Positions 8,301 through 16,075 of a stretch of DNA of 64,000 bases are shown here, piece after piece. The notes beneath the pieces were generated by a model. It saw nothing but the letters and a program-made list of their open reading frames with translations. It did not search any database and was not told the origin of the DNA. The position numbers and the translations under genes are program-made. This DNA is from Bacteroidota bacterium (GTDB taxonomy: Bacteria > Bacteroidota > Bacteroidia > Chitinophagales > LD1). The stretch covers positions 1 to 64,000 of the forward strand of contig JAFDYQ010000007.1 of NCBI GenBank assembly GCA_018267365.1, written 5' to 3'. How positions within the stretch are numbered: position 1 is the first letter of the stretch; every line of letters begins with the position of its first letter.

Positions 8301-10657
8301 ACACCACACCGGGTACTAAACTTCAGTGGAGCTTCTCCCACAGGGGCAGGTCAGGTGCAGATACTGCTCAGCTCCTCATCGGACCGCCACAGGCTCCTAC
8401 ACTGCAGGCTACAGCTATGGATGGTACGAGCGCCTGGGGTACTTATACTGGTTTCTATACCGTGCCTGCGGGGCAGTATATCACCCGTCTCCAGTTTACA
8501 GCAGTAGGTTCATATGGAGGCAATAACTCTATCGGAAATTTCCTTGATGACGTGTTTGTCGGTAGCTCCTTTGACTATGGCGATGCGCCGGATACTTATC
8601 ATACACTATATGCCAATAATGGGCCATACCATTCAGTATCGGGTAGCCTGTACCTGGGTACTGGTGAGACCTGCGATGCAGACGGCCAACCCGGCACTGC
8701 GGCCAATGCCGATGCACTGGATGATGGTGTCACCTTCCCGGCAGCGTGTGCCAACTGTAATACCTATACTGTAAGTATCAATGCATTCAATAACTCCGGG
8801 CAGTACGCTACCATAGCAGGCTGGATAGACTTCAATAAGAATGGGGTATTTGATGCCTCTGAGCGCCAGTCTGTACGGATACCGTCCAGCGCTTCTACTC
8901 AGGTAGTGAGCATGACCTTCACGGTCAACTCATTCTCATCAGCTACGCCTACTACATATGCCCGCTTCCGTATAGCTAACGACAGTACACAGATAGCCAA
9001 TCCTACGGGCCTGGCCACCAGCGGCGAGGTAGAGGACTATCAGATATCCTGCGTAGGTATGCCGTTTGCTATCCCTACTGCTCCCAGCACTGTGTGTGCG
9101 CGTGGTCCTATGACCCTTAGCGCTTCGGGCAATGCACCATATTACAGCTGGACAGGACCTAATGGATACACCAGCACTTCACAGAATCCGACCTTCAGCA
9201 GCGTGGCATTCACCGACTCTGGTTCTTACAGGGTATATGCCGTATACTCAAACGGCTGCGCTATAGACTCCGCAGTGCATGTGAGCGTGGCAGACTGCTA
9301 TGTAAACCTCAGCGGCAAAATGCTGGACGATGCCAATGGTAACGGATTGAAAGATGGTGTGGAGATCACCAGTAACCGGGGCCAGACATTCTATGCTGTG
9401 CTCTCAGGCAGCAGCAATACTGTACTCGCCTCCACAGCAGTAGCATCAGACGGCTCCTTCACCTTTGCCTCTGTACCGGCATACACTTCCAGTATGAAGA
9501 TCACGCCGAGCACTACAAATCCGGCAGTGGGTGCTGCCACGCCGTCTATTTCATGGCCTACTAATTGGGTGGGTACCAAATCTCAGTATGGCTCAAACAA
9601 TAACTCTGGTACCGGAGTGTATAGCACCGCCAGCCAGCTGCCGGTGAGCGTGAGCCAGACCAGCGTGACAAACGTGTACCTCGGCTACGATCAGCTGCCT
9701 TCTTCATTGCCAAAGACGTACACCATCCCTAAGCCTGCACATTATGCTGCAAAGGCGATTACCGCAGCGAACGGACTGGGTATGTTTGGCGGCACGGATC
9801 CGGAAGATGGTACATTTACTGCTGGCAGCAAATTTACGATCACAGACCTCTCGGGCCTGAATGGCAACCAGCTATTCTATGATGCTAATGGTGACGGTAC
9901 ACTGCAAGTATATGAAGAGATCACGGGCTACACTGTGATCACCAATGTAGACCCGACTAAATTCACAGTGAAGTTTAGCGGTACCGGATCTCAGTCCCTG
10001 ACCTTCAACTATGCATCTACAGATGCTGCAGGCAAGGTAGATCCGGCTCCGGCACCATATACTATTCAGTGGACATTTGCACTGCCTGTCAAGCTGATAT
10101 CTTTCACTGCTGATAAGTATGAAGGCACACAGTCTCAGCTCAGGTGGGCTACCGCTTCAGAGATCAATAATGACCACTTTGAGATAGAGCGCTCTGCAGA
10201 TGGTATCAACTGGGAGAAAATAGCCGAAGTCAAGGGCCATGGTACCACCAATGAGCAGCAAAACTATACTACTATAGACGAGAAGCCGATGGATGGCAGC
10301 AACTACTACAGACTGAAGCAGGTAGATGAGGATGGCAAGTTTGAGTACTCTGACATCGCAGTAGTAAACTTTGACGCTACGGCTACAGAGCACGTCAATA
10401 CCACTATCATGCAGGTATATCCTAATCCACTGGCATCGGGCCGCGCACTGAATATAGCGCTCCGCGAATCCAGCGACAATATCAAGCAGATAGTGATCAC
10501 AAATGAAATGGGTCAGGTAGTCTATACTAATGATATGCAGGATCAGATGCAGGAGTACATGGTACAGGGACTCGATCTGGCTGCGGGTATCTACATCGTC
10601 AATGTGGTGTCAGACGCAAACGCTACCTTCTCAGGCAAGATAATAGTGACTCAATAG
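2387..10657 (+). CDS. Giant T9SS-secreted multidomain surface protein
   Basis: The 2756-residue protein begins with a signal peptide (cleavage near residue 36, after TQAQ). Residues ~60-310 are short N/G/T-rich repeats of beta-helix character. Residues ~450-1235 hold ten Ig-like (PKD/SprB-like) units marked by Y-x-WSTG and TYTVTVTN..GCTA. A LamG-like segment (~1325-1560) ends with FNRQLTTTEKYQVESYLALK. Two GEVED domains end in GEVEDYQI near 1885 and 2217, with a carbohydrate-binding-like stretch between them. An SdrD-B-like repeat (LSGKMLDDANGNGLKDG) lies near 2305. The last ~80 residues (YPNPLASGR...GIYIVNV...KIIVTQ) are a type A T9SS sorting domain, cleaved during export. The likely role is a surface-attached adhesin; no enzyme domain is visible. 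A bidirectional terminator follows the stop. Confidence 0.9.
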   Translation: MKNYYKKAIRISAPLRIPLAWAIALLVTFYSAGTQAQCTGCNSTISSNSSINVPAGQTYCLTYNGTYTRTIKLNAGSKICISANTTISSSATVTFLSTSGDIENYGTIAKAITLGSGFTINNYGTISATTTVSGGGLTNYAGGSITGGVTLSNANATFDNYGSFSGAFTATNGTATNYNGASFTPSGSTTFTAGSFTNNAGGTVDFNAMTVKNGYTFTNNGDFTATGLTVNSGGLVNLTGTSQTVNGNTTNNGTITMSGSMSVTGTYSDAAGATIQATGAGAQCNYLSIGTVNNFATNLGTFDGNNAGLTLSGAVPTNTLRLINGASGPPTAPAAPTAFSASVSNLVVSGSFSVASLATGSIVLRYIGASAPSDVPADNIAYNVGDAVGSSTVVALPTGNILTPTSRSFTDNLPSSACGQNVYYTIFSYDGTQPCEVFSTSALTGSVTMTIPTATITPAGPTSFCAGSSVVLNAGGGISYLWSTGDNTSSVTASTGGTYTVTATADNGCSAASSGQSVTVNTAGPITPYVNINGSGWTVNASPTLCPGGSIEFGPQPTSGSWSYSGPGGFTAFTRDTTLTNLQPSNSGSYIATYTDAGNGCSTTQTYNVTVSPYPTVNSPVICGGQSATLTATGGVSYRWTTGQTSNPISVSPAHSTIYGVTVTSAAGCTATATGTVWVNPAPAAAISASGPTTFCAPGSVTLTASGGGNYLWSTGATTSAITVSTSGTYTVTVTTPATGCTATASQVVTAGASPTASATSTTTCSHASATITASGGGTYLWSTGATTASLTIASPATTTTYTVTVTNAAGCTASASGTITEDSATATVTNPAVCEGNVATMRATGGGTYLWSTGSTTDTIQSLTAGVYSVTVTDAAGCSATTSGIITVNPIPTPSVNDTTICPGKTAKLTATGGSIYVWSTSATTTSITTSTAGTYTVTATNMGSCTATASGTVTVAANPAAAVNNGVICSGNPATLTATGGTSYVWSTGAITASISASTTGSYTVTVTNAATCTATATSTVTAASYPTATVNSPSMCVGTSATLTASGGVSYLWSTGATTASITVSPASTTTYSVTVTNAGGCTASAVSTVTVNALPAASATGGPICSGTAATLTASGGTSYVWSNSATTASTTTTVAGTYYVTVTNASGCTATASATATVAAKPTPAVTGGSACKNTNITMSATGGGTYLWNTGVTTSSFAVAPAATSTYTVTVTNAAGCTASASGTATVWALPTTTPSSNSPILLNSTINLTSGAAAGTSPYTYAWSGPSAYTSTTANPSIASAAPSKAGIYYLTVTDAHSCTVTGNTTVVLNFSSPGGVTSNTALWLYGDSVIASGSNVTGWWDASQLNNDVTAINGTAPTLVSSAINYHPAVNFNGTGGLTGSFLSSVTSTEATAFGVMNASSTAANASGIFSVAASATIDSTSNNSAAFFAKGANALYTYRTSGVRGQYSNANATGQYHMATTLFTTSASNKDSFFVEGKAQTIGGFTNSAFAATRYSVGERMGTTTFGRYLTGQIAEVALFNRQLTTTEKYQVESYLALKYGFTLDQTTAKNYIASNGTIFWNAASNGSYKNNIFGVGVDNVCALFQYQSVSINSNILSINGATGLPYYSFLMVSDNGSANTVSTATGLPNNINAKIAKVWRVSQTGTRTSMNFVYDKSSTNFGNYAAVSSSMNVYMIIDSNADGVYETYKAGTPSGSTISYNANLRDGALFSFGFQADIDYGDAWGVPTTSANNGAGHMIVAGVYLGSQIDAELDGQPSVNELGDDTIGVADEDGVNFNVGVPTTVNIVTMGTNTITVTASVAGYLNAWADLNQNNSYDGGSEYLIQNVHLNAGANILTFNVSDSVEYGPTSIRFRFATGSSDVTSATGLATNGEVEDYQIYVTAPLVEACTNGFQNPGFEMGPAPSSYTITSESNLPYWRTTAADKMIEMWKTGFNGVPSHGGTYFMELEANLYGALYQDVYTTPGTKLQWSFSHRGRSGADTAQLLIGPPQAPTLQATAMDGTSAWGTYTGFYTVPAGQYITRLQFTAVGSYGGNNSIGNFLDDVFVGSSFDYGDAPDTYHTLYANNGPYHSVSGSLYLGTGETCDADGQPGTAANADALDDGVTFPAACANCNTYTVSINAFNNSGQYATIAGWIDFNKNGVFDASERQSVRIPSSASTQVVSMTFTVNSFSSATPTTYARFRIANDSTQIANPTGLATSGEVEDYQISCVGMPFAIPTAPSTVCARGPMTLSASGNAPYYSWTGPNGYTSTSQNPTFSSVAFTDSGSYRVYAVYSNGCAIDSAVHVSVADCYVNLSGKMLDDANGNGLKDGVEITSNRGQTFYAVLSGSSNTVLASTAVASDGSFTFASVPAYTSSMKITPSTTNPAVGAATPSISWPTNWVGTKSQYGSNNNSGTGVYSTASQLPVSVSQTSVTNVYLGYDQLPSSLPKTYTIPKPAHYAAKAITAANGLGMFGGTDPEDGTFTAGSKFTITDLSGLNGNQLFYDANGDGTLQVYEEITGYTVITNVDPTKFTVKFSGTGSQSLTFNYASTDAAGKVDPAPAPYTIQWTFALPVKLISFTADKYEGTQSQLRWATASEINNDHFEIERSADGINWEKIAEVKGHGTTNEQQNYTTIDEKPMDGSNYYRLKQVDEDGKFEYSDIAVVNFDATATEHVNTTIMQVYPNPLASGRALNIALRESSDNIKQIVITNEMGQVVYTNDMQDQMQEYMVQGLDLAAGIYIVNVVSDANATFSGKIIVTQ
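4210..6090 (+). repeat. Tandem Ig-like repeat array inside the surface protein
   Basis: In-frame tandem repeats of ~202-211 bases (68-70 codons). The tryptophan of the WSTG core recurs near 4523, 4728, 4939, 5141, 5348, 5551, 5760 and 5965, with two less regular units upstream. Units differ enough at the nucleotide level to be ancient, but share runs encoding GGGTYLWSTGATT and TYTVTVTNAAGCTA. Such arrays can change length by recombination and are prone to assembly collapse. Confidence 0.85.
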
Positions 10658-10686
10658 TCAAAAGAATAACGGGTTTTTTTCTTAAA

Positions 10687-10719
10687 ACAGCGCGAGGTGA
10701 ATACCTGCGCTGTTTTTGT
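10687..10719 (+). terminator. Bidirectional rho-independent terminator
   Basis: A strong stem (ACAGCGC plus AGGT, pairing with ACCT plus GCGCTGT, one bulged G, loop GAAT) is followed by TTTTTGTTTT. The left flank is A-rich, so the minus strand also reads a short T run. It lies between the convergent surface-protein gene and the ABC-F gene and can serve both. Confidence 0.85.
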
Positions 10720-10730
10720 TTTGTAGTAGC

Positions 10731-12650
10731 TTATGCGGTTTTCTCGCTCAGTTCGAGCCAGCGGAGTTCTTTCTCCTCTAGCTGGCCTGTGACCTCTGCT
10801 ATACGCGCGAGTACTTTCTGTAGCTCCTCATATGGCAGCGAGCCGGAGGCGATCTTTTCGTTTAGCTCGTCGCGCTCTTTGGTCAGTGCCGGGAGTTCTT
10901 TCTCCAGTGTTTCAAACTCAAACTTTTCTTTGAATGTCATTTTTTTAGATGGCGCAGACTCCTGCTTTGGAGCTGGTTTTTCTTCTTTTACCTCTGGCTC
11001 GGCCTGGAGCAGTGATGACTTTGCCTCCTGGCTAAATGTGCCCGTCTTTTTCTCCTGATCTTTATAAAAGCGGTACAAGGTATAGTTGCCCGGGAAATCA
11101 CGGATCACACCCTTACCCTCAAACACGAATAGGTGATCCACCAGCTTATCCATAAAGTACCTGTCGTGCGACACAATGATCACACAGCCCTGATAGGAGA
11201 GCAGGAAGTCTTCCAGCACTTGTAGCGTGATGAGGTCGAGATCATTGGTAGGCTCATCGAGGATGAGGAAGTTCGGATTATTGAAGAGGATAGCCAGTAG
11301 CTGCAGGCGCTTCTTTTCACCTCCGCTTAGTTTTGAGATAAAGGTGAACTGCTGCTCCGGTGTAAACTGAAAAAGCTCCAGAAATTTAGTGGCAGAAACT
11401 TTATCGCCATTGGCCAGCGGGAAGTGCTCAGCTATATCCTTCACATATTCTATCACACGCTTGTCTTCTTTCCACCGCAGTCCCTTTTGATCAAAGTAGC
11501 CAAAGACGATCGTATCGCCCACGTTTATTTTGCCGGTGTCGGGATTTTCTATTCCCATCAGGATATTGAGAAAGGTGGTCTTCCCCACACCATTTTCCCC
11601 GATGATACCTATACGGTCACCCTTCTTGAAAGTATAATCAAAGCCATTGAGGATCTTTTTGTCACCGTATGCTTTATATACTTTTTTCAGCTCCAGTATC
11701 TTGCCACCCAGTCGGGACATCTTTACATTGAGTAGCAGCTCTTGCTCTTTTGTCTTGCCGGCAGCTTTGGTCTGCAGTTCGTAGAAAGCATCTATACGTG
11801 ACTTGGATTTGGTAGTGCGCGCCTTGGGCTGCTTGCGCATCCATTCCAGTTCTTTGCGCATCAGGTTGCGGGCCTTATCTACGCTGGCGCTTTCTGTAGC
11901 CTCGCGCTCTGCCTTCTTCTCCAGAAAGTACTCATAGTCTCCCGTATAGGTATAGAGTTCGCCGGGAGTCAGCTCCATGATCTCATTGCACACGGAGTCC
12001 AGGAAGTAGCGATCGTGTGTGACGAGCAGCAGCGTCATCTTGGAGTCCGCCAGGAAGTTTTCCAGCCACTCTATCATATCAAAGTCCAGGTGGTTGGTAG
12101 GCTCATCCATGATCAGCAGCTTGCGGCTGGCGTCAAACTCTACATCTATCAGTGTTTTGGCCAATGCAAGGCGCTTCTTCTGACCGCCGGACAACTGTCC
12201 GGCTTTATTGGTCAGCGTTCCTATCTTGAGCCTGCCGAGTATCTGATGCACTTTACTTTCAAAATCCCAGGCATTGAGCTCGTCCATTTTGCCCATGGCT
12301 TCCGTCAGTTTGTCGGGGTCTGGGTTTTCATCCTCCATCAGCGCCTCATATTCCTTTACGGCATCGATCATCGGATGCTTGTGGTCAAATATGTTTTCGA
12401 CCACAGTCTTGGTCGGGTCAAATACAGGTTCCTGATCCAGAAAGCAGACCTTTACATCCTTATGCACCCACACTTTTCCGCTCTCGGCAGTATCTCTGCC
12501 TGAGATGATATTCAGGAGCGTACTTTTGCCGGCACCATTCTTTGCTATGAGCCCCACTTTATCTCCCTCAGAGACATTCAGTGTGATATTGGAAAAAAGC
12601 GGCTTGGCGCCAAAGGATTTAGAGAGGCCCTCTACAGATAGATAGTGCAT
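10731..12650 (-). CDS. uup: ABC-F family ATPase, Uup type
   Basis: This soluble protein has two ABC ATPase domains and no membrane segments. Each domain has a Walker A (GKNGAGKST-like and GENGVGKTT), an LSGGQ/LSGGE signature and a DEPTNHLD/DEPTNDLD Walker B. Between them is the lysine/arginine-rich ABC-F linker. The C-terminal ~90 residues form a coiled coil (KELPALTKERDELNEKI...), which is the Uup-type DNA-binding tail. ABC-F proteins act on the ribosome; Uup also affects precise excision of transposons and ribosome assembly. I chose the ATG at 12650 (MHYLSVEGLSKSFG) because family members start there; an upstream in-frame ATG at 12677 would add nine unlikely residues. Confidence 0.9.
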   Translation of the reverse strand: MHYLSVEGLSKSFGAKPLFSNITLNVSEGDKVGLIAKNGAGKSTLLNIISGRDTAESGKVWVHKDVKVCFLDQEPVFDPTKTVVENIFDHKHPMIDAVKEYEALMEDENPDPDKLTEAMGKMDELNAWDFESKVHQILGRLKIGTLTNKAGQLSGGQKKRLALAKTLIDVEFDASRKLLIMDEPTNHLDFDMIEWLENFLADSKMTLLLVTHDRYFLDSVCNEIMELTPGELYTYTGDYEYFLEKKAEREATESASVDKARNLMRKELEWMRKQPKARTTKSKSRIDAFYELQTKAAGKTKEQELLLNVKMSRLGGKILELKKVYKAYGDKKILNGFDYTFKKGDRIGIIGENGVGKTTFLNILMGIENPDTGKINVGDTIVFGYFDQKGLRWKEDKRVIEYVKDIAEHFPLANGDKVSATKFLELFQFTPEQQFTFISKLSGGEKKRLQLLAILFNNPNFLILDEPTNDLDLITLQVLEDFLLSYQGCVIIVSHDRYFMDKLVDHLFVFEGKGVIRDFPGNYTLYRFYKDQEKKTGTFSQEAKSSLLQAEPEVKEEKPAPKQESAPSKKMTFKEKFEFETLEKELPALTKERDELNEKIASGSLPYEELQKVLARIAEVTGQLEEKELRWLELSEKTA

Positions 12651-12687
12651 AATGGCCGCAATAATACGAAAAAGCAAAGGGACAGGC

Positions 12688-13095
12688 CTAGAAAGACCTG
12701 TGCTGGCCCACCCAGCCGCGGATGTAGTCTGCTATCTCGCTGGTGGGTGTGCCCGGAGGAAATAATTCACCGCAGCCCTGGTCTTTGAGTTGCTGCATGT
12801 CATCGCCCGGTATGATGCCTCCTCCGGTCAGCAGTACGTCATCCATGCCTTTCTCTTTCATGAGAGAGAGCACTTTAGGGAAAACTGTATTGTGCGCACC
12901 GGAGAGGATGCTGATGCCAATGGCGTCTACGTCTTCCTGCAGGGCTGCGTTGACCACCATCTCAGGGGTCTGGCGCAGGCCGGTATAGATCACCTCCATG
13001 CCCGCATCGCGCAGGGCAGAGGCTATCACTTTTGCACCGCGGTCGTGGCCATCCAGGCCTACCTTTGCTACCAGTACTCTGACAGGACGTGACAT
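12688..13095 (-). CDS. Stand-alone cobalamin (B12)-binding domain protein
   Basis: The 135-residue protein is a complete Rossmann-like B12-binding domain of the methylmalonyl-CoA mutase C-terminal type. It has DGHDRG near residue 15-20, whose histidine replaces dimethylbenzimidazole on cobalt, then ISILSGAH and LLTGGGIIP. No mutase barrel subunit is encoded in the window, so the partner must be elsewhere, as with the small subunits of split acyl-CoA mutases. A stand-alone regulatory or chaperone role cannot be excluded. It lies 37 bases upstream of the ABC-F gene on the same strand, so the two may be cotranscribed. Confidence 0.88.
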   Translation of the reverse strand: MSRPVRVLVAKVGLDGHDRGAKVIASALRDAGMEVIYTGLRQTPEMVVNAALQEDVDAIGISILSGAHNTVFPKVLSLMKEKGMDDVLLTGGGIIPGDDMQQLKDQGCGELFPPGTPTSEIADYIRGWVGQHRSF

Positions 13096-13117
13096 ATTGT
13101 TATCGTTTAGCAGAAAT

Positions 13118-13147
13118 AAAAAAGCATACAGCCGTAGGGCTGTATGC
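13118..13147 (-). terminator. Rho-independent terminator after the acidic protein gene
   Basis: A perfect 10-bp stem (GCATACAGCC at 13124-13133, GGCTGTATGC at 13138-13147) with a 4-base loop is followed on the minus strand by TTTTTTATTT. It lies just downstream of the stop of the acidic protein gene and separates it from the B12-binding gene. Confidence 0.85.
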
Positions 13148-13167
13148 TGCTATAGTTTTGTAGTGAT

Positions 13168-13506
13168 TTAGAAATCATCATCGAATCCTCCTCCGCCCCC
13201 GAAGTCATCATACTCCTCCTCCTCCTGGAAGTCATCGAAGTCATCATCCTCGTCCTCGTCCCTCTTGCGGCCTTTGCTGCCCTTAGACTTATTGTCTATC
13301 AGGTCTTCAAACTCCTCGAGGTCCAGATCGCGGATATCATCTTCTGATGGCTCGCTGTCTTCCGTCTCAAACTCTGCCTCAGAGGCATCCAGGTCCTCAT
13401 CTTCCTCCTCCTCCAGGTCTTCATCTTCTTCATCATCATCGCTCCTGCCTTTCTTTTTGGAGTTGAGATCGAGGTCATCCTCTTCTTCGCGTTTCTTGCG
13501 TGGCAT
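13168..13506 (-). CDS. Small, extremely acidic low-complexity protein
   Basis: The 112-residue protein starts with a basic cluster (MPRKKREE), has a second basic patch (KKKG) and otherwise consists mainly of aspartate and glutamate, ending in a glycine-rich FGGGGGFDDDF tail. It is predicted to be disordered, with no membrane segment or signal peptide. I do not recognise a family. The clean terminator behind it and its presence as an isolated transcription unit support a real gene. Similar acidic proteins can act as nucleic-acid mimics or chaperone-like binders, but no function is shown here. Confidence 0.7.
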   Translation of the reverse strand: MPRKKREEEDDLDLNSKKKGRSDDDEEDEDLEEEEDEDLDASEAEFETEDSEPSEDDIRDLDLEEFEDLIDNKSKGSKGRKRDEDEDDDFDDFQEEEEYDDFGGGGGFDDDF

Positions 13507-13620
13507 ATGGCTTAGTTTATGGTTTTTAATTTTTGGCTTCCTGACGGCAAATAAATAAAGAGTGTTTTAAATGCGCCAAGATTTTTTTGAAAATATTTTA
13601 GCGCCTTTCCCTCTATAAAT

Positions 13621-15162
13621 TTAGCGTACTGATTCAAAATAATCAAAAGATTTTTTAAGGCGCTCCGCCGTTCCATTTGACCCCAGAAATTTTGCCATAT
13701 CCACCACCGGCGGTCCCTGCAGCACACCTGCCAGCGCCACGCGCAGCACAGGCATGATCTCTCCCGTCTTTAGCCCCGTGAAAGTGATAAATTCATTCAT
13801 CATCACCTCGGCTTCCAGCGTGCTCAGGTCTTTACCCGCTACAAATTCATCCCACTTGGTCCTGATCTCCGGCTTCCACTTTTTCTTGATCGTCTCGGTG
13901 TCGTAGTACTGTATATCCTTATACAGATATACGCCCACAGTCACGATATCATTGACAAAGGTAGCGCGCTCCTTGATCAGGCCGCAATACTCTGCCAGTT
14001 TAGCATCGCCGAGGGCAAAGCCGGCAGCCTCTATGTCTTTCTTGACAGCAGCAGCAAGCTCTACATTAGACTTTGCTTTCAGGTATTGATGGTTAAACCA
14101 CTTAGCCTTTTCATAATCGAATCTGGCACCGGCTTTATGTACTTTCTCCAGTGAGAATAGCTCAAACATCTCGTCGAGGGTCATCATTTCTTTATCGCCA
14201 CCCGGATGCCAGCCTATCAGAGCGAGGAAATTGATAAAGGCATCAGGGAAGAATCCTGTCTCCTTGTAGCCTACATTTAGCTCTGGGGCACCAGTTTCCT
14301 TATTGGTAGTGGTCCACGACAGGGGGAACGACGGGAAGCCAAGTTTGTCCGCATAGCGCTTGCTTAGTTTGCCTTTGCCATCGGGATTGAGTATCAGCGG
14401 CAGGTGGGCATACTTTGGCATAGTAGACTCCCAGCCCAGCGCGCGAAAGCACAGTACATGCAGCGGTGCAGATGGCAGCCACTCCTCGCCACGTATGGCG
14501 TGAGATATCTCCATCAGTGTATCATCTACCACGTGCGCCAGGTGGTAGGTGGGCATTCCGTCATTTTTCAGCAGTACTTTATCGTCCAGCTGAGATGTAT
14601 TGAAGGTGACCCACCCGCGTATCAGGTCGTGAAACTTCACATCCTCATTGCGCGGCATTTTGAATCGGATCACATATTTGTCACCGCGCTCCATACGCAT
14701 CTTTACCTCATCTGCAGAGAGTGAGGTGGAGTTCTTTAGGTATTGGCGTGTCACGGCGCTATACTGTGGAGACGGTACACCTTGAGCCGTCATATCTTCG
14801 CGCCATTTGTCCAGCTCTTCCTCTGTGTCAAATGCATAGTAAGCATGACCCGACTCTACCAGACGCTCCGCATACTGGCGGTACATAGGCTTGCGCTCGC
14901 TCTGGCGGTATGGGGCGTGGGTGCCATCGCCGAAGCCGACGCCCTCATTAGGTTCTATACCGCACCATTTGAGGGAGTTGATGATGTACTCCTCAGCACC
15001 TTCTACGAACCTGTTCTGATCGGTATCCTCTATGCGCAGGATGAAATCCCCGCCGTGTTTCTTGGCCAGTAGATAATTGAACAACGCTGTCCGCACCCCG
15101 CCTATATGCAGGCCACCGGTGGGAGATGGGGCAAAACGCACCCTGACTCTTCTTTCACTCAT
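13621..15162 (-). CDS. gltX: Glutamate--tRNA ligase
   Basis: This class I aminoacyl-tRNA synthetase charges tRNA-Glu (and possibly tRNA-Gln, if the transamidation route is used). The N-terminal nucleotide-binding motif is RFAPSPTGGLHIGG, with HIGG in place of the usual HIGH. The second class I motif is GKLSKRYADK. From the ATG at 15162 (MSERRVRVRFAPSPTG) the protein is 513 residues, normal for bacterial GltX. An in-frame ATG at 15192 would add ten atypical residues. The gene has no close operon partner. Confidence 0.97.
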   Translation of the reverse strand: MSERRVRVRFAPSPTGGLHIGGVRTALFNYLLAKKHGGDFILRIEDTDQNRFVEGAEEYIINSLKWCGIEPNEGVGFGDGTHAPYRQSERKPMYRQYAERLVESGHAYYAFDTEEELDKWREDMTAQGVPSPQYSAVTRQYLKNSTSLSADEVKMRMERGDKYVIRFKMPRNEDVKFHDLIRGWVTFNTSQLDDKVLLKNDGMPTYHLAHVVDDTLMEISHAIRGEEWLPSAPLHVLCFRALGWESTMPKYAHLPLILNPDGKGKLSKRYADKLGFPSFPLSWTTTNKETGAPELNVGYKETGFFPDAFINFLALIGWHPGGDKEMMTLDEMFELFSLEKVHKAGARFDYEKAKWFNHQYLKAKSNVELAAAVKKDIEAAGFALGDAKLAEYCGLIKERATFVNDIVTVGVYLYKDIQYYDTETIKKKWKPEIRTKWDEFVAGKDLSTLEAEVMMNEFITFTGLKTGEIMPVLRVALAGVLQGPPVVDMAKFLGSNGTAERLKKSFDYFESVR

Positions 15163-15364
15163 AATGCCCGAAAAATAGTGGAAATAATGCAATTTGATAC
15201 CGCAGGCAACGTTTCACTGATAGATTACGTTATTTCATATAATAACAGTGTGTCAGGAAAATAAACCGGAAAGACCACGTTTAAAGCTTTATTTGTAAAC
15301 TAAATATTAAACCTTTCCTCTTTCAGAGGTGTCTATGGTGAAATATTGCTGATAAAACCCGCAG

Positions 15365-16060
15365 ATGTTTGACAACCTGTCTATCGTAAAGACCCCCAAG
15401 GCTGCCCGCAGGCTCCTGCCCTCTGCCCTCTGGAAGGTACGTACACGTGAGAAAAAGCTCTACCTGACATTTGATGACGGGCCTATTGACGAGGCCACGC
15501 CTCAGGTCCTGGATATACTGAGGCAATACAAAGCCAAAGCATCATTTTTCGTACTGGGCAAGAATGTAGCGGCTCATCCTGATATTTATTACCGCATCGT
15601 ATCCGAAGGACACAAGATAGGAAACCACACCTATGATCACCTGAACGGCTGGCAGGTACAAAATGAGACCTACTATGAGAATGTGACGCACTGCGCCGAG
15701 CAGCTGCAAAGCATGGGAATCGCTAGCGTACCGGTAGCTGCCGGGGTACACGCCATAGAGGAGCCCCATGTAGAGGAGCAGAGCTACTTCCGCCCGCCGT
15801 ATGGCAAGCTGACCATAGCCCAGTATAACAAGCTCAAGAAAATTTATAAGATCGTCATGTGGGATGTGCTCTCCTTTGACTTTGATCTGAAGATCACCAA
15901 AGAGCAGGTGCTGGACAACGTGATCAATAATGCCGTAGCGGGCTCTATTATAGTCTTCCACGATAGCCTGAAGGCTATGGACAAAATGCTCTATGCCCTC
16001 CCGCTCGTGCTGGAGCACTATAGCCAGCTGGGCTATACGTTTGAAACTCTCCCTGATTGA
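15365..16060 (+). CDS. Polysaccharide deacetylase (NodB/CE4 family)
   Basis: The 231-residue protein has the full set of CE4 motifs. TFDDGP ends near residue 40, where D37 is the catalytic base and D38 a metal ligand. HTYDH at 88-92 carries the two metal-binding histidines. RPPYG lies near 143-147 and IVFHDS near the C-terminus. These enzymes remove acetyl groups from GlcNAc in peptidoglycan, chitin-like or exopolysaccharide substrates. No signal peptide is evident, so the substrate and location are open. It ends 15 bases before tatD and is probably cotranscribed with it. Confidence 0.93.
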   Translation: MFDNLSIVKTPKAARRLLPSALWKVRTREKKLYLTFDDGPIDEATPQVLDILRQYKAKASFFVLGKNVAAHPDIYYRIVSEGHKIGNHTYDHLNGWQVQNETYYENVTHCAEQLQSMGIASVPVAAGVHAIEEPHVEEQSYFRPPYGKLTIAQYNKLKKIYKIVMWDVLSFDFDLKITKEQVLDNVINNAVAGSIIVFHDSLKAMDKMLYALPLVLEHYSQLGYTFETLPD

Positions 16061-16075
16061 CGCTTTCTTTGCGTC

